A stretch of DNA of 11,210 bases, from NCBI GenBank assembly GCA_007125875.1, contig SLCI01000089.1, positions 1-11,210 of the forward strand, given 5' to 3'. Each line of letters starts with the position of its first letter. The first letter of the stretch is position 1. Positions 1-5,934 of the stretch are shown here, one piece after another. The notes beneath the pieces are model-generated. The model had not been told where the DNA came from and did no database searches. It saw only the letters and a program-made list of their open reading frames with translations. The position numbers and the translations under genes are program-made. The stretch comes from Kiritimatiellia bacterium (lineage in GTDB: Bacteria > Verrucomicrobiota > Kiritimatiellia > SLAD01).

Positions 1-207
1 ACGATGTGGGCGGCGCGTCCGCCAGTGGCGTATTGGTTGCCGGAAACGTTGGCAACATTGCATTCCGTCTGGCAGGCGCGTGAGCAAGGACTGCCTGTGT
101 ACGCCACCATGGATGCCGGTCCCAACGTGAAACTACTCTATTTGGTCGACGACTTTGACCGAATTCGTGATGCCTTCCCGCAATTACATGAGGTCGACCC
201 GGCATGA
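1..207 (+). CDS. mvaD: Diphosphomevalonate decarboxylase, C-terminal fragment
   Basis: Only the last 68 codons are in the window; the gene starts upstream. The enzyme (mevalonate diphosphate decarboxylase, GHMP-kinase fold, cytoplasmic) makes isopentenyl diphosphate in an ATP-dependent decarboxylation, the last step of the classical mevalonate pathway. The call rests on the segment RPPVAYWLPETL followed by a helix and then ATMDAGPNVKLLYL. The DAGPNVK stretch is the hallmark near the C-terminus of bacterial MvaD proteins. The final 20 or so residues look like the usual variable tail. The stop codon overlaps the start of the next gene as ATGA, so the fragment is the upstream member of the transporter operon. 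A related GHMP decarboxylase or kinase of an alternative mevalonate route cannot be excluded from a tail alone. Confidence 0.78.
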   Translation, partial: TMWAARPPVAYWLPETLATLHSVWQAREQGLPVYATMDAGPNVKLLYLVDDFDRIRDAFPQLHEVDPA

Positions 208-1568
208 TTCGCTACATCTTCAGGCGTATTCTGCAGATGTTCCCGACCATCCTCGGGGTGATCGTGATCACGTTTGTCCTCTTCAACCTCGTAGGTGGCA
301 GTCCGGCGGCGATGACGCTAGGGCGCCACGTATCACCGCGGTTGTTAGAAGAGTTTGATGAGGTGCGCGGATTCAATAAACCCTTATTGATGGGGTGGTG
401 GAGTGATACGCGCGCCTTTGTGCGACCAGATTTTGCCCGCACAGCGGAACCGTGGCAGGAAAGCGAACTGGTAAAGCGCGAGTCGTCGGAGCGAACGCGT
501 GCGGTGCTTTCGTTCATGCCCGACGAGACATACGAGATCCCGTTGGCCTTTGCGCTAAATGAGGAGACAATCTTCCGCTGGCGCTTCGAGCATCGCCAGG
601 AGGGCGATGGACGAGTCCTCTTGCGGTACGGCGCAGAAGTCGATCAGGAGACGGGACATACCAATTGGTTACACGAAGTCGAATTGCCGTCCGTCGAGCA
701 CTGGACTCGCACATCGGTTTCGTTCGACACGGGGACGTCACCAGAAACGCTCCAGCCGGTGCTAGTTGTCGAGGGCACGGAGTTGCAGTTGCGCGACGTG
801 CAGTTGCAGCGACGCGCCCGTCATTTCTTCGATTCTCAATTTGTACATTACCTCGGCCAGATTATTCGCCTCGATTTAGGTAATTCGTCGCAAACAGATC
901 AGCCCATCGGACAAATGCTGCGGGCGGGGGTCGGCCCATCGCTGACCTTAACGGTTCCTATATTTGTGATTGGGCTGGTCGTAGCCATTTGTCTGTCCCT
1001 CATCTGTGCATTCTTCCGCAATACATGGTTGGATCGCTTCTTTGTGGTTTTCGGTGTGGCGTTGATGAGTATCAACTATCTCGTCTGGATTATTGTTGGC
1101 CAGTATCTCTTGGCTTTCCGGTGGGGCTGGTTCCCGGTTTGGGGCTATGAGTCGATGGCCTATCTCATTCTGCCGATCATTATCGGAGTGGTCAGCGGTT
1201 TAGGCACAGACCTGCGCTTCTATCGCACGGTGATGCTGGATGAGATGTATAAGGAGTACGTCCGAACAGCGTTTGCAAAAGGCGTTTCGCGTCGTGGCGT
1301 ATTGTTCAAGCACGTACTCAAGAATGCCATGATCACAGTGCTGACTAATGTGGTGATTGCCATTCCTTTCCTTTACACGGGCAGTCTCCTGCTCGAGAGC
1401 TTCTTCGGTATTCCGGGCCTCGGCTACTTGGGAATCAACGCGATCAACTCGTCTGATGTGGATGTGATTCGCGCCATCGTGCTGATTGGGTCAGTGTTGT
1501 ATGTGGTGGCGAATTTGCTGACCGATATCTGTTATGCGTGGGTTGATCCGAGGGTGAAACTGAAATGA
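204..1568 (+). CDS. oppB: Peptide-type ABC importer permease, OppB/DppB family, with a large loop insert
   Basis: This is an inner-membrane channel subunit of a PepT-family ABC importer, 454 residues against roughly 305-340 for typical OppB/DppB. The order is family-like: TM1 at about residues 12-30, the SPRLLEEFDEVRGFNKPLL segment, then DLGNS near 224-228, and five further hydrophobic helices at about 247-270, 278-302, 318-333, 375-395 and 422-445. The EAA-type coupling loop that contacts the ATPases is at about 351-375 (EYVRTAFAKGVSRRGVLFKH). The extra length is a hydrophilic block at about residues 66-206, in the first extracytoplasmic loop, with alternating beta-strand-like pattern and no recognised motif. 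The start overlaps the mvaD stop (ATGA), and the stop overlaps the start of the next permease the same way. The substrate cannot be told; peptides, nickel or other small solutes are all possible. The symbol is family-level only. Confidence 0.9.
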   Translation: MIRYIFRRILQMFPTILGVIVITFVLFNLVGGSPAAMTLGRHVSPRLLEEFDEVRGFNKPLLMGWWSDTRAFVRPDFARTAEPWQESELVKRESSERTRAVLSFMPDETYEIPLAFALNEETIFRWRFEHRQEGDGRVLLRYGAEVDQETGHTNWLHEVELPSVEHWTRTSVSFDTGTSPETLQPVLVVEGTELQLRDVQLQRRARHFFDSQFVHYLGQIIRLDLGNSSQTDQPIGQMLRAGVGPSLTLTVPIFVIGLVVAICLSLICAFFRNTWLDRFFVVFGVALMSINYLVWIIVGQYLLAFRWGWFPVWGYESMAYLILPIIIGVVSGLGTDLRFYRTVMLDEMYKEYVRTAFAKGVSRRGVLFKHVLKNAMITVLTNVVIAIPFLYTGSLLLESFFGIPGLGYLGINAINSSDVDVIRAIVLIGSVLYVVANLLTDICYAWVDPRVKLK

Positions 1569-2581
1569 GCGCGTCGATGGATAATCTCTCCAGTGATGGC
1601 CGCACCCTCTGGGGGGAGGCATGGCGCCGATTGCGTCGCAATCGCTTGGCGATGATTTGTCTGTGGATCGTGGGTTTCTACACCGTGCTTGCGCTGTATG
1701 GCGAAGGCGTGTATCGCTGGCATCAGTGGCGAGATATTACGCCGTCTTATCAGCGTGCGAATTTGGATAAGCAATATCTTGAGCCGAGTCCGCTTCGACA
1801 ACCCTTCGCCGCCGAGCGCGTCGATTCACAGACCGGCGAGACGGTTGTGTTGAGCGGTTGGTCGCGGTTGCGCAGTGGCATGAGCAATTTGCTGACGCAT
1901 CCAATGGGAACCGACGGGCTGGGTCGCGATGTCTTTCAGCGTTTAGTGCAGGGCACGCGTATTGCCTATCAGGTCGGCATTATCACGTCACTGATCGCCA
2001 TTCCGATCGGTGTGCTGCTCGGCTGTCTAGCCGGCTATTTTGGCGGCCGCACGGATGACTTTATTGTCTGGCTGTACTCCACCTTTGCGGCGATTCCGGG
2101 ACTGCTATTCATCCTCGCGATTGCAATGGTGGTGGGACAAGGCCTGCTGGGGGTCTACTTGGGGATCGGCTTAACGATGTGGGTCGGCCTGTGTCGACTG
2201 ATTCGCGGCGAAGTGATTAAGCATAAGGACCGTCCGTACGTGACGGCAGCCCACGCCTTGGGCGTCGGGCACACGCGCATTATTTTTCGGCACATTCTTC
2301 CCAACGTATTTCATGTCGTGATCGTCACCTTTACCTTGCGGTTCCCAGCCGCGATCGGCACGGAAGTCTTTCTCAGCTTTCTCGGGATCGGTGTGCAAGG
2401 CGAGCCTTCATGGGGGATCATGATTAGCAATGCGCGGCTGCGTTTGTGGCATGGCGTGTGGTGGGAAATGGCGTTTGTGACCGCCGCGATCTTCTTCATC
2501 GTGTTGGCCTTCAATCTACTCGGCGATGCCTTGCGCGATGCACTGGATCCACGCCTACGGGAAGGAGGCGAGTCGTCATGA
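1565..2581 (+). CDS. oppC: Peptide-type ABC importer permease, OppC/DppC family
   Basis: This is the second channel subunit, 338 residues, slightly longer than the usual 280-310. A basic N-terminus (RRLRRNR) leads into TM1 at about 28-45. A polar loop of about 65 residues then leads to the OppC signature HPMGTDGLGRDVFQRLVQG at 112-130. Further helices are at about 138-158, 168-190, 195-212, 250-272 and 300-320. The EAA coupling loop is at about 224-248 (PYVTAAHALGVGHTRIIFRH). The C-terminal GDALRDALDPR is typical of the family. Both junctions are 4-base ATGA overlaps, so it should be made in step with its OppB-like partner, with which it would form a heterodimeric pore. The external loop between TM1 and the HPMGTD motif is longer than average, matching the enlarged loop in the partner permease. 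Confidence 0.93.
   Translation: MSASMDNLSSDGRTLWGEAWRRLRRNRLAMICLWIVGFYTVLALYGEGVYRWHQWRDITPSYQRANLDKQYLEPSPLRQPFAAERVDSQTGETVVLSGWSRLRSGMSNLLTHPMGTDGLGRDVFQRLVQGTRIAYQVGIITSLIAIPIGVLLGCLAGYFGGRTDDFIVWLYSTFAAIPGLLFILAIAMVVGQGLLGVYLGIGLTMWVGLCRLIRGEVIKHKDRPYVTAAHALGVGHTRIIFRHILPNVFHVVIVTFTLRFPAAIGTEVFLSFLGIGVQGEPSWGIMISNARLRLWHGVWWEMAFVTAAIFFIVLAFNLLGDALRDALDPRLREGGESS
2562..2568 (+). promoter_or_regulatory. Strong ribosome binding site for the OppD-like ATPase
   Basis: AAGGAGG lies inside the 3' end of the OppC-like gene, ten bases before ATG 2578. It supports the start at the ATGA overlap over the longer in-frame reading that begins within oppC. It also suggests that the first ATPase can load fresh ribosomes as well as re-initiating ones. 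Confidence 0.75.
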
Positions 2582-3552
2582 GCGAGAGCCTGCTCGAGGT
2601 ACGCGATCTCCGCGTCTATTTCGGGTCACGCGAGCGACCGGTGCGCGCCGTTGACGGCGTCAGCTTCGATATGCGTGAAGGCGAAACGGTCGCCTTAGTC
2701 GGAGAGAGCGGTTGCGGTAAGAGCGTCACGGCAATGGCCTTGTCGCGCTTAGTGCCTGAGCCACCCGGCTTTTATGCTGGCGGCGAAGTTCTTTACCGTG
2801 ATCAACACGTGCTACAACTGGATGAGCGATCCTTGCGCGACATTCGCGGCAATGAAATCTCCTATATCTTTCAAGACCCCGGCGCCTCGTTGAATCCGGT
2901 CTTTCGGATTGGCTATCAAATCCGCGAGGCGATCCAGTTGCATCGTCCCGATGATGATGCCGAGCATGAGGTGCTCGAGCTGATGCAGATGGTGGGGATG
3001 TCGGACCCGCAACGCGCCGCCCGCGCTTACCCGCACGAGTTGAGCGGCGGCATGCAACAGCGCGCGATGATTGCGATGGCCTTGGCGTGTCGTCCGCGCG
3101 TGTTGATCGCGGACGAACCCACCACGGCGCTGGATGTAACCATTCAGGCCCAAATTCTGGAACTGTTGGTGAAGCTGCAAGCCGAGCTGGGGATGGCCAT
3201 GTTGCTGATCACGCATAACCTCGGCTTGGTCGCGGGCGTCGCCCATCACGTCAACGTCATGTATGCCGGTCGCATCGTCGAGTCTGGCGAAACCGTCGAC
3301 GTATTGACGCGTCCGCGTCACCCGTATACCGCTGGATTGCTAAAGGCTGTTCCACGCTTGCAGGGCGGCGATGAACGCTTGGTCGGGCTGGAAGGAACTG
3401 TTCCCAACCCTGCCGGCTGGCCTGAAGGATGTCGCTTCGCGCCACGATGTCCGATGCGGCAACCGCGCTGCGAGGCGGAGGATCCACCCGCGAACCGGAT
3501 AGCGCAAGGCCGTTACTCCCGCTGTCATTTTTGGGAGCAATTGAACCCGTGA
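2578..3552 (+). CDS. oppD: Peptide-type ABC importer ATPase, OppD/DppD family
   Basis: This is a cytoplasmic ATP-hydrolysing subunit of 324 residues, the family's usual length. Visible motifs are Walker A GESGCGKS at 42-49, the Q-loop at Q99 (FQDPGASLNP), ABC signature LSGGMQQR at 155-162, Walker B VLIADEP at 175-181 and the H-loop histidine H213. The C-terminal oligopeptide-transporter extension carries four cysteines, C285, C291, C298 and C316 (C-X5-C-X6-C-X17-C). This is the arrangement that binds an iron-sulfur cluster in characterised OppD/DppD proteins. The chosen ATG overlaps the oppC stop (ATGA) and sits ten bases after a strong AAGGAGG (2562-2568). An in-frame extension back to 2446 only reads through oppC and is not the start. 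It should pair with the OppF-like ATPase next door. Confidence 0.94.
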   Translation: MSESLLEVRDLRVYFGSRERPVRAVDGVSFDMREGETVALVGESGCGKSVTAMALSRLVPEPPGFYAGGEVLYRDQHVLQLDERSLRDIRGNEISYIFQDPGASLNPVFRIGYQIREAIQLHRPDDDAEHEVLELMQMVGMSDPQRAARAYPHELSGGMQQRAMIAMALACRPRVLIADEPTTALDVTIQAQILELLVKLQAELGMAMLLITHNLGLVAGVAHHVNVMYAGRIVESGETVDVLTRPRHPYTAGLLKAVPRLQGGDERLVGLEGTVPNPAGWPEGCRFAPRCPMRQPRCEAEDPPANRIAQGRYSRCHFWEQLNP

Positions 3553-4370
3553 GCGAAGCATCCACACAGCGCAGTCCGCTACTTGAGGTGAACGATTTGC
3601 ACGTGCAATTCGGTCCCCGCCGGAAACCGGTACGGGCAGTGGACGGGATTGATATCGTTATCTATCCAGGCGAAAGCGTAGGGTTGGTGGGCGAGAGTGG
3701 TTGCGGCAAGACCACCACGGGCCGGGCGATCATGCGTTTGCTCGATGTGAATGCCGGTCGCATTCAGTTCCAGGGGAAAGACATTGCGCCGATTACGGGT
3801 TCCGCCCTCAAGGACTACCGCAAGCAGGTTCAAATGGTCTTCCAAGATCCCTATGGTTCGCTCAACGCCCGCATGCCGGTCGGACGCGCACTGGAAGAGG
3901 TGATGCAGGTACATCGCATGGGTACGCGGACTGAGCGGCGTCAGCGGGCGGCACAGCTCTTTGAGTCGGTCGGACTAGACCCTGCCTATATGGATCGCTA
4001 TCCCCATGAGTTTAGTGGGGGCCAGCGTCAGCGTATCGGGATCGCACGCGCCCTCGCGCTACAGCCGCAACTGATTATTGCCGATGAGCCGGTGTCCGCC
4101 TTGGACGTGTCGGTACAGGTGCAGATTTTGAATCTGCTCAAGGAGGTGCAGCAGCAGGAACAGTTAGCCTACTTATTCATCGCGCACGACTTAGCGGTGG
4201 TTGGGTATATCTGTGAGCGCATCCTCGTCATGTATCAGGGCAAGATCGTCGAGGCGGGTCAGCCATCCGATCTTTTCTCGAACCCGCAACATCCCTACAC
4301 GCAGAAGCTGCTGGATGCGGTGCCCGATGTCGACCAAGCCCTCCTGCGCCGGTCCGGCGCAAGCGAGTAG
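3549..4370 (+). CDS. oppF: Peptide-type ABC importer ATPase, OppF/DppF family, short form
   Basis: This is the second ATPase, 273 residues with a GTG start that overlaps the oppD stop as GTGA, repeating the coupling pattern of the operon. GGGAG at 3533-3537 lies eleven bases upstream. The sequence can be read further back to 3429, but that segment is only the oppD C-terminus in another frame. Motifs: Walker A GESGCGKTT at 48-56, Q-loop at Q99 (FQDPYGSLN), signature FSGGQRQR at 155-162, Walker B LIIADEP at 175-181, H-loop H213. The protein ends soon after HPYTQKLLDAVPD. Typical OppF/DppF proteins are about 320-335 residues and go on with a cysteine-containing extension like that of OppD. Here that part is absent and the sequence ends in a clean TAG. 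No substrate-binding protein follows in the window. Confidence 0.93.
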   Translation: MSEASTQRSPLLEVNDLHVQFGPRRKPVRAVDGIDIVIYPGESVGLVGESGCGKTTTGRAIMRLLDVNAGRIQFQGKDIAPITGSALKDYRKQVQMVFQDPYGSLNARMPVGRALEEVMQVHRMGTRTERRQRAAQLFESVGLDPAYMDRYPHEFSGGQRQRIGIARALALQPQLIIADEPVSALDVSVQVQILNLLKEVQQQEQLAYLFIAHDLAVVGYICERILVMYQGKIVEAGQPSDLFSNPQHPYTQKLLDAVPDVDQALLRRSGASE

Positions 4371-4387
4371 GGGGGTGTGACAGGAAC

Positions 4388-4416
4388 TTGATACATATGT
4401 GCTGGCGGCCTATATT
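4388..4416 (+). promoter_or_regulatory. Sigma70-type promoter of the toxin-antitoxin pair
   Basis: TTGATA (4388-4393, five of six to the -35 consensus), a spacer of exactly 17 bases, then TATATT (4411-4416, five of six to the -10 consensus). Transcription would begin near 4422-4424, just after the end of the oppF-like gene. The palindrome ACATATGT (4393-4400) overlaps the -35 end and the spacer and could be an operator for autoregulation. Strength and operator role are inferred from sequence only. Confidence 0.6.
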
Positions 4417-4453
4417 TGAAGGAGCCCACGTGACCGGCTTGGGAGAGAAATTC

Positions 4454-4675
4454 ATGAAATTCGAGATCAACACGATTACTTCAAGGAAAGATGTTCTTGG
4501 CGGAACTCCCGTGTTCGATGGCACACGAGTTCCGATTTCAGCTTTGCTGGACTGTTTAGAGCAAGGTGATTCAATTGACCTTTTTCTTGCCGACTTCCCC
4601 TCAGTCAAGCGACAACAAGTAATTGAGGTGCTTGAAGCGATCCGGCGCGGGGTGATGGAGAGTGCTCCTGCGTGA
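4454..4675 (+). CDS. DUF433 antitoxin
   Basis: This 73-residue protein belongs to the DUF433 family (COG2442), predicted antitoxins that pair with DUF5615/PIN-like toxins. The family core is clear: ITSRKDVLGGTPVFDGTRVP near residues 8-27, then helices through SALLDCLEQGDSIDLFLADFP and VKRQQVIEVLEAI, which form a small helix-turn-helix-like fold likely to bind its own promoter. ATG 4454 is preferred: GGGAGAG (4441-4447) is well spaced, and the predicted transcript starts near 4423. An alternative GTG at 4430 has AAGGAG at 4419-4424, but that site would fall at or before the transcription start. The stop overlaps the toxin start as GTGA. Base composition looks more AT-rich than the flanking genes, which fits acquisition by transfer. 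Confidence 0.88.
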   Translation: MKFEINTITSRKDVLGGTPVFDGTRVPISALLDCLEQGDSIDLFLADFPSVKRQQVIEVLEAIRRGVMESAPA

Positions 4676-4998
4676 AGGTTATTCTGGACGAGTGTTTGCC
4701 GCGCCGGCTCATTCGGGATATTCCCGATCATGATGTGACCACAGTGCCGAGGCACGGACTCGCCGGTGTGAGTAATGGTGAGCTACTGACCCAAATAGAG
4801 CGTGATTTCGATGTGTTCGTAACGCTGGATGCTAATCTCGAGTATCAACAGAATCTGCAATCACGACAACTGGGCATTATTATTCAGCATGCGGTTAGCA
4901 GCCGTTATGAGTCGCTTTGTTCGCTAGTGGAGGATCTCAATGCTGCAATCGACTCGCTAAAACCGGGAGATGTGGTGCGGGTCGGCAGCTCTACTTAG
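4672..4998 (+). CDS. DUF5615 PIN-like toxin
   Basis: This 108-residue protein matches the DUF5615 family (COG4634), predicted PIN-domain-like nucleases and toxin partners of DUF433 proteins. It opens with MKVILDECLPRRL (acidic D6, E7), has a middle SNGELL (E37) and then FVTLDANLEYQQ (D53). These acidic positions are those expected to hold a metal ion in the PIN fold. The likely activity is RNA cleavage when the antitoxin is lost, though the target cannot be seen from sequence. The GTG start overlaps the antitoxin stop (GTGA), so the two are translationally coupled and share the upstream promoter. The full family length is present with no disruption, so the module may be active. Confidence 0.87.
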   Translation: MKVILDECLPRRLIRDIPDHDVTTVPRHGLAGVSNGELLTQIERDFDVFVTLDANLEYQQNLQSRQLGIIIQHAVSSRYESLCSLVEDLNAAIDSLKPGDVVRVGSST

Positions 4999-5051
4999 GC
5001 CTCCGCCCAAATCACCCGCTTTGGCGACCCCCAGCCCATCGCAAAATCCAC

Positions 5052-5080
5052 TTGAGCCCCTCACGGGTCAGGCGCACTAT
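5052..5080 (+). promoter_or_regulatory. Possible promoter ahead of the small membrane protein
   Basis: TTGAGC (5052-5057, four of six), a 17-base spacer and CACTAT (5075-5080, three of six). The -10 element is weak. The point of interest is that GTG 5087 lies only six bases after it, which would place the start codon at or next to the transcript 5' end. Offered as a hypothesis. Confidence 0.25.
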
Positions 5081-5086
5081 GCAGGG

Positions 5087-5455
5087 GTGAAAGCAGATGA
5101 CCCAAAAGACGTGATTGAGCCGGAAGTTATTCCGCCGGGCAGCAATGGCGATGGGCCAAGTGCCGGGGAACCGGTTGCTTCTGTGCGCATTACCCGTCTC
5201 AAGCGCGCGGTCGTGTCTGGGTTGATTTTGGATATGGTCGACCTATATTCGTTCATGCCATCGCCACCGGTTATCTTGGCCGGCGCAGCGGCGGGTGCCT
5301 TGGTTGGTTGGTATCTCTGTCGCACACAAGAGGTGCCGCCCGCGCAAAGGGTTTGGTGGATTAGCTTGGCTGCGATATATTGCGCTATGCCCAAGACACA
5401 TTTCTACCCGCTGGCCACGCTCATTCTGATGTACCGGGCATTAGCCCGACGATAA
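5087..5455 (+). CDS. Small unrecognised membrane protein
   Basis: I do not recognise this family. From GTG 5087 it is 122 residues. A polar, Pro/Gly/Asp-rich N-terminus of about 30 residues leads to a basic segment (RITRLKRA) and an amphipathic LILDMVDLYSF. Two or three hydrophobic stretches follow at about 61-77, 89-101 and 104-117, ending in basic ALARR. The pattern suggests a small inner-membrane protein with a cytoplasmic tail. The start is uncertain: no spaced Shine-Dalgarno precedes GTG 5087. The frame stays open back to ATG 4970, inside the toxin gene, but the added 39 residues are low-complexity and look like translated non-coding sequence. GTG 5111 is another option. The downstream part has the residue pattern of a real protein. 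It lies 25 bases before the DUF6941 gene and may share its transcript. Confidence 0.6.
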   Translation: MKADDPKDVIEPEVIPPGSNGDGPSAGEPVASVRITRLKRAVVSGLILDMVDLYSFMPSPPVILAGAAAGALVGWYLCRTQEVPPAQRVWWISLAAIYCAMPKTHFYPLATLILMYRALARR

Positions 5456-5467
5456 ATCGCAACCGAA

Positions 5468-5474
5468 TAAGGAG
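5468..5474 (+). promoter_or_regulatory. Ribosome binding site for the DUF6941 gene
   Basis: TAAGGAG ends six bases before ATG 5481. It is a strong, well-spaced Shine-Dalgarno that fixes the start of the DUF6941 gene. It contrasts with the lack of one before the small membrane protein just upstream. Confidence 0.75.
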
Positions 5475-5480
5475 TTTCTC

Positions 5481-5921
5481 ATGGATGTTGAAGTATTTGC
5501 TTTGTGTGATGCCGCTACGGATAGCGGCGGAAAATTGAATTTGTTGGGTGCGTTTGATCGCATCAACGCGCGTCAATTTCCTTTGGTGCATCCGCACTGC
5601 GCGATTGCGTTGCGCGTGCGTTTTGATCGCATTGAGGAGGGAAATCATCGAGTCAAGATTAGCCTGATTGATGCGGACGGCACGTCCATTATCCCCGGTG
5701 TCGATGGGAATATCGGCATCAAGTTCCCACCCGATGTGCAGTCCGTTTGCGCCAATATGGTGCTGAACATGAACGGCCTAAAGTTTCAGTCGCCGGGACA
5801 ATACTCGATCGAGTTGGCGGTCGACGGACGTCATGAGCGTTCGTTGCCGGTAAATGTAGTCGAGGCCCCCGGTGGGCAGCAACCACAACAGCCTCCACCA
5901 CCGCCAGCCGCGGAAGCCTAA
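5481..5921 (+). CDS. DUF6941 family protein with proline-rich tail
   Basis: This 146-residue protein looks like the DUF6941 family of uncharacterised bacterial proteins. The typical opening is present (VEVFALCDAATDSGGKLN, then LLGAFDRI, with HPHCAIALRVRF and a later GNIGIKFPPDVQS). The body to about residue 128 alternates short strands and reads as one compact beta-rich domain. There is no signal peptide or membrane segment, so it is probably cytoplasmic. After the domain comes a low-complexity tail, GGQQPQQPPPPPAAEA, which looks disordered. The function of the family is unknown to me. The start is fixed by TAAGGAG six bases before ATG. Only 13 bases separate it from pdxH, so the two are probably co-transcribed, but a functional link to vitamin B6 is not shown by this. 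Confidence 0.8.
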   Translation: MDVEVFALCDAATDSGGKLNLLGAFDRINARQFPLVHPHCAIALRVRFDRIEEGNHRVKISLIDADGTSIIPGVDGNIGIKFPPDVQSVCANMVLNMNGLKFQSPGQYSIELAVDGRHERSLPVNVVEAPGGQQPQQPPPPPAAEA

Positions 5922-5934
5922 AGGTGGGGAACCA

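Noticed and set aside
2446..2577. Longer N-terminus for the OppD-like ATPase
   Set aside because: The extra 44 residues lie within the OppC-like gene in another frame. The family start, the ATGA overlap and AAGGAGG all favour ATG 2578.
2812..3321. 169-residue minus-strand open frame opposite the OppD-like gene
   Set aside because: It is a shadow of a strongly conserved ATPase gene; its composition (His/Gln/Arg-rich) is typical of antisense readings.
3429..3548. Longer N-terminus for the OppF-like ATPase
   Set aside because: This is an out-of-frame reading of the conserved OppD C-terminus. GTG 3549 continues the operon's overlap pattern and gives the family N-terminus.
5872..5934. Longer N-terminus for PdxH
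   Set aside because: It overlaps the proline-rich tail of the DUF6941 gene in another frame; ATG 5935 gives the family length.
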